Positions 1-6,257 of a DNA stretch of 8,921 nucleotides are shown in pieces. The position numbers and the translations under genes are program-made. The notes beneath the pieces are model-generated. The model was not told the origin of the DNA, did no database searches, and saw nothing but the letters and a program-made list of their open reading frames with translations. The stretch is from NCBI GenBank assembly GCA_028708195.1, contig JAQVZK010000082.1:1-8921 (forward strand). The letters are read 5' to 3'. The stretch's first letter is position 1. The number at the start of each line of letters is the position of its first letter. Origin of the DNA: Desulfovibrio sp. GTDB lineage: Bacteria; Desulfobacterota; Desulfovibrionia; Desulfovibrionales; Desulfovibrionaceae.

Positions 1-2
1 CG

Positions 3-254
3 CTTATGGCCCCCTGCCCGCCCTCGCTTGAGGCGGAGCTGCCAGAACTTTGCCGCTCTGTACCCAAGGAAGACAGAAAAGAGATACACAAGAGCATGTT
101 CGCCGCACTGAGCGACTTTTTTCTGCACTATCTGGGCAGCGGTAAAAATTTGCCACAGATTCCGGCCCCGCCAGACCTTTCGCCGCCCATGCCGCCCAAG
201 CCGCAACCAGCTCCAGCCCCGGCGCAACCAGCAAAACGCAGCCGTGCAAAGTAG
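3..254 (+). CDS. C-terminal part of an unidentified protein (cut by left edge)
   Basis: This reading frame is open at the left edge and stops with TAG at 252-254. An ATG at 6 is present, but whether it is the start cannot be judged with only five bases upstream, so I treat the gene as partial. The visible 82-83 residues have a charged, probably helical section (roughly residues 10-45, rich in Lys, Glu and Asp, then a hydrophobic FFLHYL stretch) followed by a low-complexity tail of Pro, Ala and Lys ending in a basic cluster. No family is recognised. An antisense frame over nearly the same bases is equally long; I prefer the plus strand because its composition looks like a helix plus a proline-rich linker and because the next two genes run the same way. 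A weak 5-bp hairpin (GCAAC/GTTGC, 254-270) follows the stop. Confidence 0.45.
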   Translation, partial: LMAPCPPSLEAELPELCRSVPKEDRKEIHKSMFAALSDFFLHYLGSGKNLPQIPAPPDLSPPMPPKPQPAPAPAQPAKRSRAK

Positions 255-546
255 CAACATATTTCGTTGCGTTTCAGCAATCTAGCGGCTCGAGCGGCTT
301 GACAATTATGCCGCCCCTTACTAAAGCTTTTAGAGTGCATCAAACTGTTGCTGCACGCCCCAAGGTTTTACAGCGCTGGTTCTGGCATTTGTCGTGCGAA
401 TGCGCCAGCATTCAATCTTTACGGAACAGAGACCTCATCCGGTGCCACCCAAACGGGCAACCTGGCCTGAACAGACTCACTCCCGGCAAAATTTGTCACG
501 GTGCGTGGCCTGCACACAAGAGCGACCCCTGCAGAGATATGAAAAT
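255..546 (+). other. Intergenic leader region before the exported-protein gene
   Basis: No convincing gene is seen here. Frames that run through it (for example an in-frame upstream extension of the next gene to 394) have no ribosome binding site and would place a signal peptide far from the N-terminus. The region holds a 7-bp direct repeat AGCGGCT at 284-290 and 293-299, whose junction includes the palindrome GCTCGAGC, and a consensus -35-like TTGACA immediately after the second copy. Confidence 0.5.
299..327 (+). promoter_or_regulatory. Candidate sigma-70-type promoter
   Basis: TTGACA at 299-304 is a perfect match to the -35 consensus. A 17-bp spacer leads to TAAAGC at 322-327, which matches the -10 consensus at only three of six positions. 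It could drive the exported-protein gene with an untranslated leader of about 210 nt. The -35 box also sits inside a small GCGGC/GCCGC inverted repeat (295-314). The weak -10 keeps this tentative. Confidence 0.3.
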
Positions 547-1134
547 ATGAACGGCATGAAGCTACTGCCTTTTTGCATTCTGTGTCTTGGGCTTGTGGTT
601 GGCGTCTGGCACAGGGCCCAGGCCGCACAACCCCAAAGCACCCGTGATAGCAAAACCCAATCAGAGGAACCCTGGATTGTTATGCCTGCTGGGGGCCGCC
701 CAGCCTTTATGGGCATTCATGGCGGCACCATGCCGGTCAGCCTGCTGGTTTACGGCGATGGCACCTCGCTGGTGACCTTTGTAGGCCGTACAGGCAACGA
801 TTTTCTTGATGTTTTACGGCGTACAGACCTGCCCGTGCCAAGTCTGCTCAACGCTACCGCTCATAACGGAACCAACGAAACCATATTACCTGCCGGTAAA
901 TTCGGCACTCTTGCGGCGGGCAATACCAACAGCACCATGCCCGTTTTTAACGTCACCGGAGAAAGACTCTCACATATGGATGTGGCCCCTGGGCAGTTGC
1001 AGCCCTTTGGCTTGTCTGACAAGCCTTTGTCCATTGAAGGCGCGGTCAGCAGACCAACCCACCTTTCTCCTGCCAAACAGTACAGGCTTTTTTTTCAGCC
1101 GCAGTACTTGCAACCACGCCGCCAAGCACGCTGA
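547..1134 (+). CDS. Small exported protein of unknown function
   Basis: The frame is open from 394, but I place the start at the ATG at 547 (or the in-frame ATG at 556) because the residues from 556 form a classic signal peptide: Met-Lys, a hydrophobic core of about 15 residues, then HRAQA followed by AQPQ, which fits signal peptidase I cleavage after AQA. A purine-rich GCAGAG lies about 10 nt upstream. The product is about 195 residues, about 167 after cleavage. The mature part is rich in Gly, Thr, Asn, Leu and Pro and lacks cysteine, which suggests a beta-rich periplasmic or surface protein. A central segment contains VYGDGTSLVTFVGRTG. It has no lipobox, membrane segment or known catalytic motif that I can see, and I do not recognise the family. 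An eight-T run near the 3' end (1088-1095) could be a slippage site. Confidence 0.6.
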   Translation: MNGMKLLPFCILCLGLVVGVWHRAQAAQPQSTRDSKTQSEEPWIVMPAGGRPAFMGIHGGTMPVSLLVYGDGTSLVTFVGRTGNDFLDVLRRTDLPVPSLLNATAHNGTNETILPAGKFGTLAAGNTNSTMPVFNVTGERLSHMDVAPGQLQPFGLSDKPLSIEGAVSRPTHLSPAKQYRLFFQPQYLQPRRQAR

Positions 1135-1218
1135 CGGACCAGATCACAGACCACGCCGGAATCTTTTGCTGGCGCATTGCAGCAACCCTTTAGAGTTCCT
1201 CTTTTTCATGTCCACCTC

Positions 1219-1277
1219 TTGTTCTCAATCCTTCCATTATAGAATAAATTGTAATCTTATAGCTATTCTGCTAATAG
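1219..1277 (+). promoter_or_regulatory. AT-rich candidate promoter region for the 1309 gene
   Basis: The 60 bp here are clearly more AT-rich than the surroundings. TTGTTC (1219-1224) followed by TAGAAT (1240-1245) gives fair hexamers but only a 15-bp spacer. TTGTAA (1249-1254) with TAATAG (1272-1277) has a 17-bp spacer but a poor -10. One of them may drive the orphan gene at 1309; the sequence does not decide which. Confidence 0.25.
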
Positions 1278-1308
1278 AAATTTCTCAGACTAACTAGCTA
1301 GAGGAGTC

Positions 1309-1713
1309 ATGCCACTTTCCTGTCACCACAAGGCTATGGAAAGACTGTATACAGCAAGCGCGTCGCTATCATCTCCCCGCCCCACACACAGGCTACTTTC
1401 GCAAGGCCTGAAGTATCTTCTGGAAAACTGCTCGTCATTTGATACGTGCGTGGGTGAAGACAATCCCTTTTACCAGGAGTTTGTCCTACGGCTCCAGAAT
1501 GGTATCAGTATGGATGAAGACTGCCTTGGCCTTTTTGAGTGCCTGGCCATCTTTTTTCGTATCCGCCAGATTGTTGATAAGGGACGCGCCCTCAGTGATA
1601 CTGAAATCCAGGTTTTGCACTACTTTGAGACCTGCGGAGAATGGGAACCTCAAGATTCCACTGTCGTCAGTCACTGGTACTGGTGGCGCATCCCTTCGCA
1701 GTTTCTGCACTAG
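1309..1713 (+). CDS. Conserved-looking orphan protein, 134 residues, unknown function
   Basis: An AT-rich stretch (about 1230-1290) and a GAGGAG at 1301-1306 precede the ATG, but the spacer from GAGGAG is only 2 nt, unusually short. A start at the ATG at 1336 (MERLYT) is an alternative but has no better site. The stop TAG is at 1711-1713. The protein appears cytosolic: no signal peptide and no membrane span. It has six cysteines spread through the sequence rather than in a CxxC cluster, a helical middle (about residues 50-100, with LFECLAIFFRIRQIV), and an aromatic tail (HWYWWRIPSQF). I do not recognise the family. Compared with the dehydrogenase operon its codons use more A/T at the third position, which may point to a lineage-restricted or transferred gene. 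It converges on the minus-strand operon across the hairpin at 2026. Confidence 0.55.
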   Translation: MPLSCHHKAMERLYTASASLSSPRPTHRLLSQGLKYLLENCSSFDTCVGEDNPFYQEFVLRLQNGISMDEDCLGLFECLAIFFRIRQIVDKGRALSDTEIQVLHYFETCGEWEPQDSTVVSHWYWWRIPSQFLH

Positions 1714-2025
1714 GAGCGGTCCCTAAATAATTCTTTTGCCCAACTGGCGGCGTTAAAAGGCCCTTGGCGCAAAATCATTTACTTGGAAACAGCCCATGAC
1801 AAATACTTGCGCGGCGACTGCCGCTGTTGACTGAGCGCCCGTGCACCGGACCGTGATCAGGCAAAGTCCGCCACGGACGCACCTCGTAATGCATCTCCTC
1901 CCCCAAGGGCCATGCCATCGCCGCCGCCCAAAACGCATTGCCTGCCAATGCCCCGAAGGTTCTCGTGCATGTTGCTTTGAAATGCTCAGGCAACTGCTGG
2001 CCAGTTCACAGGCACACGGTCATAC
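1714..2025. other. 312-bp stretch with no supported gene
   Basis: Short frames exist on both strands but none has a ribosome binding site at a sensible distance or recognisable sequence. The longest minus-strand one (1775-1993, 72 residues) has a GGGGGAGGAG directly abutting an internal ATG at about 1890 and was not accepted. The region has several 5-bp stem-loops (1811-1824, 1866-1878, 1992-2006), which is not enough to call an RNA. No tRNA, repeat or mobile-element end was seen. Confidence 0.45.
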
Positions 2026-2059
2026 AAAGAAGCGCCGCTTTTTCAAGCGGCGCTTCTTT
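2026..2059. terminator. Bidirectional hairpin terminator between convergent genes
   Basis: A perfect 15-bp inverted repeat (2026-2040 and 2045-2059) closes a 4-nt loop TTTC. The arm runs AAAGAAGCGCCGCTT, so the GC core is flanked by A on one side and T on the other, giving a short U-rich end in either direction. It begins 21 bp past the stop of the last operon gene (2081) and faces the plus-strand gene ending at 1713, so it probably ends the lactate operon and may also stop readthrough from the left. Confidence 0.8.
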
Positions 2060-2080
2060 ATATGGAAAGTTAAACGAGAG

Positions 2081-4231
2081 TTACTTCTTCAGATTGTCGG
2101 CCAAAAGTTCAGAAATGTGGTCGACCCTGATCTTCAGGCCCTGCTTTTCAGCACCACCACGAATCTGCATGACGCAACCGGGGCAATCCACCACAAGGCG
2201 GTCAGCGCCGGTAGCCTTCATGTTGTTGACCTTCTTTTCCAGAAGCTGGGCCGAGATTTCGGGGAACTTCACAGAGTAGCTACCGCCGAATCCGCAACAA
2301 ACATCTTCTTCATTGCAGGGCACGTATTCTGCTGCGTCTGCAATAAGGGCACGCGGGGCTTCCGTCACATTCAGGCCACGGCAAAGGTGGCATGAGGCAT
2401 GATAGGTGACCTTTTGCCCGGACTTGTGGAAGTCTTCAGGCTTGAGGCCCAGCACATCGTGCACAAAGGAGCTGAAGTCAATGACCTTGGTCGCAAAAGT
2501 CTGGCCTTCCACCAACGCATAGTCCTTGTCGAGAATCTGCGGATAGTGGTGCTTCAGATGCCCGGCGCAGCTCGCGCAGAGCGTGATGATGTAGTCGTAG
2601 TTGCCCCCGCGGAAGGCCGCAAGGTTCTGTTTGGCCACATCAATGGAGGTTTTGCGCTGGCCCATCATTTCGAGCGGCAGACCGCAGCAGGTCTGTTCCA
2701 TCGGAAAGTCCACGGCCACGTTCTTGGCGGCCAGGATTTTCACGCAGGCTTCCAGCTGTTCAGGGTAGATGAAATCCTGAGCGCAGCCGCTGAAGATGGC
2801 CACGCGCATGGTCGGGTTTTGCACCTTGGGCGCAAGCTCAGGCCAGCGGTCGCGGAAGGACTTGTTGGCAATGGCGGGCAGGGCCTTGAAGTTGTGTTTG
2901 CCCATAAACACGGCGGGCAGATGCCGCTGGAACTGGGCCCCACGGGTAAAGGGCTTCTGCGCGAAACTGGCGAACTTGAGCAGCTTGTGGAAGAGTTTAC
3001 GATTCTTCATCACAGCCGACAGCAGGTTGGCTTCAATGGGAGCGCCCTGCTCTTCATTGAGGCGCGCGCGGATCTCGCGGATGAGGCGCGGCAGCTCAAT
3101 GCCACCGGCGCACACATTGGCGCAGGATTCGCAGCCCATGCAGTTCTGGCTCAGGATACGGGCGCGTTCCTTGCCGTGGAAGAAGTAGGTGAGGATAAGG
3201 CCAATGGCACCAATGTAGATGTAGCCCATCTTGTGGCCGCCCACCAGGCGGTACACGGGGCAGACGTTGGCACAGGCACCGCAGCGCACGCAGCGGAAAA
3301 TCTGCTTGAACAGCGGGTCTTTGGCGATTTCGGTGCGGCCGTTGTCCAAAAAGACCACATGCATGATCTTTTTGTTGTCGGCATTGGCGGCACAGGGGCC
3401 GGCCCCGCACATCCAGGTCACATAGGAGGTGATGCGCTGGGCAGTGGCGTTACGGGGCAGCACCAGAAGAGCCGTAAGGGCGTCGTCCAGCTTGGCCACG
3501 AGCTTGTCCAGACCGGCAATGGCCACATGCACGCGCGGCAGGGTGGTAACCATGCGGGCGTTGCCCTCGTTGGTCACGGTGGAAACCGCGCCGTTTTCAG
3601 CCACGGCGAAGTTGCAGCCGCTGATACCCATATCGGCAGCGACAAACTTGCGGCGCAACTGCACACGGGCCACCTTGACCAGGTGCTGTACGTCCGAATC
3701 CTGTTTCTCGCCAGTGGCCTTGGTGAAGTCGTCAGCCACCTGATAGCGCGAAAGGTGGATGGCGGGCATAACCATGTGCGAGGGGCCTTCATGGCGCAGC
3801 TGGATGATCCATTCGCCGAGGTCTGTTTCGTCCACAATGAGGCCCTGGGCCTCAAGAGCGGGATTCAACTCGATTTCTTCAGCCGTCATGGACTTGGATT
3901 TGACCACGCGCTTGACATTGTTTTCTTTGGCAATGCGCGAAATGATTTCATTGGCTTCGGCGGCGTCAACGGCACGGTGCACGTGCACGCCACGCTTTTC
4001 GGCTTCGGCCTTGAACTGATTGTACAGTTCTTCCATATGCTGACAGGCGTAGTCCTTGGCGTCGGCAACCTTGGCGATCAGGCCGCGCTCGTCCACTTCC
4101 TTGAACACGGCTTCGCGGTTGGCGCGATAGGCAACGGCAAAGGTGTCGAGGGTGCGACGCAAAAATTCGTCGTTAAGGGCTTCGTCCAGTTCTTTGTGAT
4201 AGCCGGAATTGCTTTTAAGGGCGTCATGCAT
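2081..4231 (-). CDS. ldhH: L-lactate dehydrogenase large subunit, LutB-LutA (LldF-LldE) fusion with LUD, 2x[4Fe-4S] and two CCG domains
   Basis: This 716-residue protein joins parts that are separate in LutABC/LldEFG systems. Residues about 60-300 form a LUD domain of LutB/LldF type (contains NEGNARMVTTLPRVHV and later WMCGAGP). Then come two Fe-S motifs: C314, C317, C320, C324-Pro and C364, C367, C370, C374, the second lacking the usual Pro. The C-terminal half is LutA/LldE-like with two CCG units: C483, C515-C516, C552, C555 and C614, C645-C646, C683, C686. An extra Cys (C617) lies in the second. The family oxidises lactate to pyruvate and passes electrons on through Fe-S clusters. The physiological acceptor is not visible here; no membrane span or signal is seen, so it is cytosolic or peripherally attached. 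The start is set by GGAGGA at 4239-4244, 7 nt upstream. It begins 3 bp after the LUD-only gene and is the last operon gene. Confidence 0.9.
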   Translation of the reverse strand: MHDALKSNSGYHKELDEALNDEFLRRTLDTFAVAYRANREAVFKEVDERGLIAKVADAKDYACQHMEELYNQFKAEAEKRGVHVHRAVDAAEANEIISRIAKENNVKRVVKSKSMTAEEIELNPALEAQGLIVDETDLGEWIIQLRHEGPSHMVMPAIHLSRYQVADDFTKATGEKQDSDVQHLVKVARVQLRRKFVAADMGISGCNFAVAENGAVSTVTNEGNARMVTTLPRVHVAIAGLDKLVAKLDDALTALLVLPRNATAQRITSYVTWMCGAGPCAANADNKKIMHVVFLDNGRTEIAKDPLFKQIFRCVRCGACANVCPVYRLVGGHKMGYIYIGAIGLILTYFFHGKERARILSQNCMGCESCANVCAGGIELPRLIREIRARLNEEQGAPIEANLLSAVMKNRKLFHKLLKFASFAQKPFTRGAQFQRHLPAVFMGKHNFKALPAIANKSFRDRWPELAPKVQNPTMRVAIFSGCAQDFIYPEQLEACVKILAAKNVAVDFPMEQTCCGLPLEMMGQRKTSIDVAKQNLAAFRGGNYDYIITLCASCAGHLKHHYPQILDKDYALVEGQTFATKVIDFSSFVHDVLGLKPEDFHKSGQKVTYHASCHLCRGLNVTEAPRALIADAAEYVPCNEEDVCCGFGGSYSVKFPEISAQLLEKKVNNMKATGADRLVVDCPGCVMQIRGGAEKQGLKIRVDHISELLADNLKK

Positions 4232-4234
4232 GGG

Positions 4235-4867
4235 TTAGTCCTCCAAAAGAATGATGTGGAGTTCCAGTGGGCCATGAACGCCCACGGCCGCCACACGCTC
4301 GATGTCAGCCGTACGGCTGGGACCCGTCACCAGGGTGGTGTAGGTAGCAGGGGCCGCACTCATGCGCTCACGCAAAATCTGGGCAATGGACGGCAGATCG
4401 GGGTAGATATCGGACTTGTGCAAAAGAATCATGGACACCTCGGAGATCATGCCCGTCAGGCGCACGTCTTCGCTGTCGGTGTCAAGCAGACAGGTGGCGC
4501 TGGCGGCCACGCCCACGATGCCCGTGGAAACGCCCACGTCAATGCCTGCAAGATAGTTGCGCAGTCCTTCGCGGATGCAGAGAAAGCCCTCTTCTTCACA
4601 GGCGGCGGCCAGGGCGGCAAAGTCCGCTTCGTCAAGCTCAGGGGCGGCAACCACACGCTGCACGCGCGTGGGGACATTGTTGGGGCTCAGAGGTCCCTGG
4701 GCCGTGCCAGGCTCATCAGCCAGAATTTCAGAGGGAGATTTGCTGGCGCAAACATCCACAATATATTGCAGGGCTGCGGCCATGGTGGGCACTTCCTGCA
4801 CCACCGCGCTAACCGCCGCGGCCTTGGCGGCGAAAGTTTCGACCAGTTCCTGGTTCACAGGGGCCAT
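4235..4867 (-). CDS. lutC: LUD-domain lactate utilization protein, LutC/LldG-like
   Basis: This is a 210-residue protein of the LUD (LutC/LldG/YkgG) family. The diagnostic parts are at the C-terminal end: TGPSRTADIE at 181-190 and GVHGP at 196-200, followed by LELHIILLED. The middle (about 105-150) has the family's GVSTGIVGVAASATCLLDT and SEVSMILLHKSDI segments. In LutABC-type systems this subunit works with the Fe-S LutB and CCG LutA proteins in oxidation of lactate to pyruvate; its exact biochemical role in the family is less certain. Here its partner is the fused protein encoded 3 bp downstream. AAGGAG lies 6-7 nt before the ATG. The gene is separated from the upstream dehydrogenase pair by 85 bp containing two hairpins, so its expression may be set apart from theirs. 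Confidence 0.9.
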   Translation of the reverse strand: MAPVNQELVETFAAKAAAVSAVVQEVPTMAAALQYIVDVCASKSPSEILADEPGTAQGPLSPNNVPTRVQRVVAAPELDEADFAALAAACEEEGFLCIREGLRNYLAGIDVGVSTGIVGVAASATCLLDTDSEDVRLTGMISEVSMILLHKSDIYPDLPSIAQILRERMSAAPATYTTLVTGPSRTADIERVAAVGVHGPLELHIILLED

Positions 4868-4895
4868 AAGATACTCCTTTTGGTCCTCTTGGTTA

Positions 4896-4946
4896 CGCGG
4901 GCATGCCGCGTCGCTCCGGCGGAGAAGGTTCTTCCCCGCCGGAGCG
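4896..4946 (-). promoter_or_regulatory. Two GC-rich hairpins in the intercistronic gap of the operon
   Basis: An 11-bp perfect stem (CGCTCCGGCGG at 4912-4922 with CCGCCGGAGCG at 4936-4946, 13-nt loop) begins 6 bp after the stop of the Fe-S subunit gene. It is followed on the minus strand by a second small stem (CGCGG at 4896-4900 with CCGCG at 4906-4910). No U-tract follows, so this is not a standard intrinsic terminator. It is better read as an RNA processing, stability or partial-polarity element between the two gene pairs. Confidence 0.5.
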
Positions 4947-4952
4947 GCCGTT

Positions 4953-6248
4953 TTATTTCAGGCTTTCGGCGTATATTTCCACCGTATGCATAACGCGCAC
5001 ACGGTCCTTATTGTGCGAAAGCACGTCCTCAAGCTGCATCATGCAGGCAGGACAACCGGCAGCCACCACTTCAGCCCTTGATGCCACAACGTTATCGCGC
5101 TTGCGTTGTCCGATCTTGCGCGAATAGTCATAGTGGAAAAGGTTGAACGAGCCACCGCAGCCGCAGCAACGGTCGGGCTCTGCCATTTCCACCACTTTAT
5201 AGGCAGGGTTGGCGGCCATGACAGTACGCGGCTGACTGACCACACCCAAGGACTTCTTGAGATGGCAGGAGTCGTGGTAGGTCACACTCGTGGCGTTGCC
5301 TGCCGAAGCTTCGGCGGGCTGCACCTTGAGCACGTCCACGAGGAAAGCGTTGATATCCATTGCCTTGGCGGCCAGTTGATCGACCTTGCGTTTCTCCACA
5401 GAACCGATGCGGCCTGCATAGCGGGGCCACAGCTCCTTGATGGTGGAGGTGCAAGAGCCGCAGGGGCTCAGGATGTAGTCAAAGTCCGCCCCGTCCAGAG
5501 CCTTGAGATTGACCTTCATCTGCTTGACCAAGCCGTCGGCATCGCCGGAAGACAGGGCCGGGATGCCGCAGCAGGTCAGCCCCTTGGGCATGAAGACCGC
5601 CACGTTGTGATGGCGAAGCACCTTGAGGCAGGCTTCTGCCATATCCACGTACATTTTGTCGCCCATGCAGCCGGGGTAGAAGGCTACCTTGATGCCGCCG
5701 GACTGACGACGTTCATCCAGCGCGCCATGACGCACATGCAGGGGCTTCTTGGCCAGGGGCCGCATGTGGCGGTCGCCCAGCATGAAGTTGAGCATGGGCG
5801 CGCACACCGTGCCCTGAGGCGCACCCGTGCTGCGGAACATCAGGCCCTGCACGGGAGCCCCGATGCGCATGGCCAGGTTGAACAGGCCGGGCTGCGGCAG
5901 CAGCGCACGGAAGACCATTTTCTTGACCGGATGCAGGCCAAGATAGGCATTGACGATTTCCCGCGCTTCCATGAACACGTCCATAATCTGGACGCCAGGA
6001 GGACAGGCCGCCTGACAGGAGCCGCACAAAAGGCAGCGCCCCAGCTTGTCGGACACCGCTTCCGGGTCCTGAATCATTTCATGGGCAAGGTTGTCAATAA
6101 GAGCCAGCTTGCCGCGGGCGACGTCGGCTTCCATACCGGAAGCACCAAACATAGGACATACGGCCTGGCACATGCCGCACTTCATACAGGCTGTAATCCT
6201 GTCATCCAGCGCCATGAGGCGCTGGGACAGTTCATGCAGATTGCTCAT
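4953..6248 (-). CDS. Fe-S/CCG subunit of FAD-linked lactate (glycolate) dehydrogenase, GlcF-like
   Basis: This 431-residue protein carries two N-terminal [4Fe-4S] motifs (C21, C24, C27, C31-Pro and C72, C75, C78, C82-Pro). Two CCG domains of heterodisulfide-reductase HdrD/GlcF type follow: C194, C226-C227, C263, C266, then C328, C361-C362-Gly-C364, C399, C402. The domain order and length match GlcF and the Fe-S partner of Dld-type enzymes. It likely takes electrons from the FAD subunit encoded just upstream and hands them towards the respiratory chain; the acceptor cannot be read from sequence. The start at 6248 has AGGAG (6255-6259) that overlaps the TAG stop of the upstream gene, with 6 nt to the ATG. 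The genes are 9 bp apart, an arrangement that favours translational coupling. Whether the substrate is D-lactate, L-lactate or glycolate is inferred from context only. Confidence 0.88.
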   Translation of the reverse strand: MSNLHELSQRLMALDDRITACMKCGMCQAVCPMFGASGMEADVARGKLALIDNLAHEMIQDPEAVSDKLGRCLLCGSCQAACPPGVQIMDVFMEAREIVNAYLGLHPVKKMVFRALLPQPGLFNLAMRIGAPVQGLMFRSTGAPQGTVCAPMLNFMLGDRHMRPLAKKPLHVRHGALDERRQSGGIKVAFYPGCMGDKMYVDMAEACLKVLRHHNVAVFMPKGLTCCGIPALSSGDADGLVKQMKVNLKALDGADFDYILSPCGSCTSTIKELWPRYAGRIGSVEKRKVDQLAAKAMDINAFLVDVLKVQPAEASAGNATSVTYHDSCHLKKSLGVVSQPRTVMAANPAYKVVEMAEPDRCCGCGGSFNLFHYDYSRKIGQRKRDNVVASRAEVVAAGCPACMMQLEDVLSHNKDRVRVMHTVEIYAESLK

Positions 6249-6257
6249 GTAAGGCTC

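Noticed and set aside
394..546. N-terminal extension of the exported protein to an ATG at 394
   Set aside because: No ribosome site at 394, and it would bury a clear signal peptide 50 residues from the N-terminus.
1775..1993. 72-codon minus-strand frame downstream of the lactate operon
   Set aside because: No recognisable sequence, the only purine-rich site touches an internal ATG, and the hairpin terminator lies just upstream of it.
2399..4993. 864-codon open frame on the plus strand, antisense to the ldhH and lutC genes
   Set aside because: It is antisense to two well-supported genes, rich in His, Gly and Ala as expected from mirror-reading of GC-biased codons, has no ribosome site or known domain, and crosses the junctions between genes.
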